Origin: Cucumis sativus
Taxonomy: Eukaryota > Streptophyta > Magnoliopsida > Cucurbitales > Cucurbitaceae
Assembly: GCF_000004075.3 (NCBI RefSeq)
Contig: NC_026657.2
Location: 27,498,408-27,562,407, forward strand
DNA length: 64,000 nucleotides
Reading direction: 5' to 3'
Shown here: positions 63,967 through 64,000 of the stretch, in pieces
Layout: the number at the start of each line of letters is the position of its first letter
Numbering within the stretch: the stretch's first letter is position 1
Made by a program: the position numbers and the translations under genes
Notes under the pieces: model-generated
Told to the model about the DNA's origin: nothing
What the model saw: the letters and a program-made list of their open reading frames with translations, nothing else
Database searches by the model: none

Positions 63967-64000
63967 ATGGTTGGTTGCTTTCGACTTCACCAAAATTTAA
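63967..64000 (+). CDS. Possible first codons of a gene running off the window
   Basis: ATGG in good context (CACAATGG) opens a frame, MVGCFRLHQNL, that stays open to the last base, after a pyrimidine-rich leader. Too short to classify; it may be chance. Confidence 0.2.
   Translation, partial: MVGCFRLHQNL

Overview
This is a plant nuclear window, AT-rich with intron-containing genes, chloroplast-targeted and NLR-type products and abundant plant transposons. The NLR at 30-33 kb closely resembles the melon Fom-2 type, and the CACTA proteins and SINE match families I know from cucurbits, so Cucurbitaceae, probably Cucumis or a close relative, is the best guess. Nothing looks prokaryotic, and there are no rRNA, tRNA or CRISPR loci.

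Layout. 1-2.9 kb (+): 3' part of a SETD9-like SET-domain protein gene. 4.0-6.8 kb (-): complete five-exon hydroxymethylbilane synthase gene (HEMC, chloroplast tetrapyrrole pathway), convergent with the first gene. 7.6-15.0 kb: a transposon-derived block with a plant-mobile-domain pseudogene, a TATATGCA-type microsatellite, an unrecognised open stretch, an exon-plus-intron fragment of a CPSF30 gene with a stop codon, and a broken MuDR-type transposase. 16.0-19.9 kb (+): three-exon gene for a small GIY-YIG nuclease-domain protein, with a SINE and a MITE in its 3.2 kb intron. 20-23.8 kb: AT-rich intergenic DNA.

23.8-48.3 kb: a family cluster of four membrane-bound O-acyltransferases of the jojoba-type wax synthase / sterol acyltransferase family (three on -, one on +). 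Among them lie one intact CC-NB-LRR resistance gene (30.1-33.4 kb, -) and a 3.9 kb non-autonomous CACTA element with perfect ACA target duplications (42.0-45.9 kb). A direct repeat lies on each side of the NLR, suggesting a formerly larger tandem array. 48.9-53.4 kb: a non-coding LTR element with TG...CA ends and a CCGTT target duplication. Its interior is a 39-bp minisatellite, a purine-only tract and five copies of a 113-bp repeat, and the end of its 5' LTR plus the primer site are missing. 59.1-60.5 kb (+): an intronless receptor-like cytoplasmic kinase gene of the At3g51990/At1g28390 type. The remainder is AT-rich intergenic DNA.

The genes do not form a pathway. The coherent units are the acyltransferase cluster, its interleaved NLR, and the nearby kinase (acyltransferase and kinase neighbours recall the Arabidopsis At3g51970-At3g51990 neighbourhood). 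I found no clearly undescribed biological system. The most unusual structures are the minisatellite-filled LTR element and the transposon block carrying a captured CPSF30 exon.
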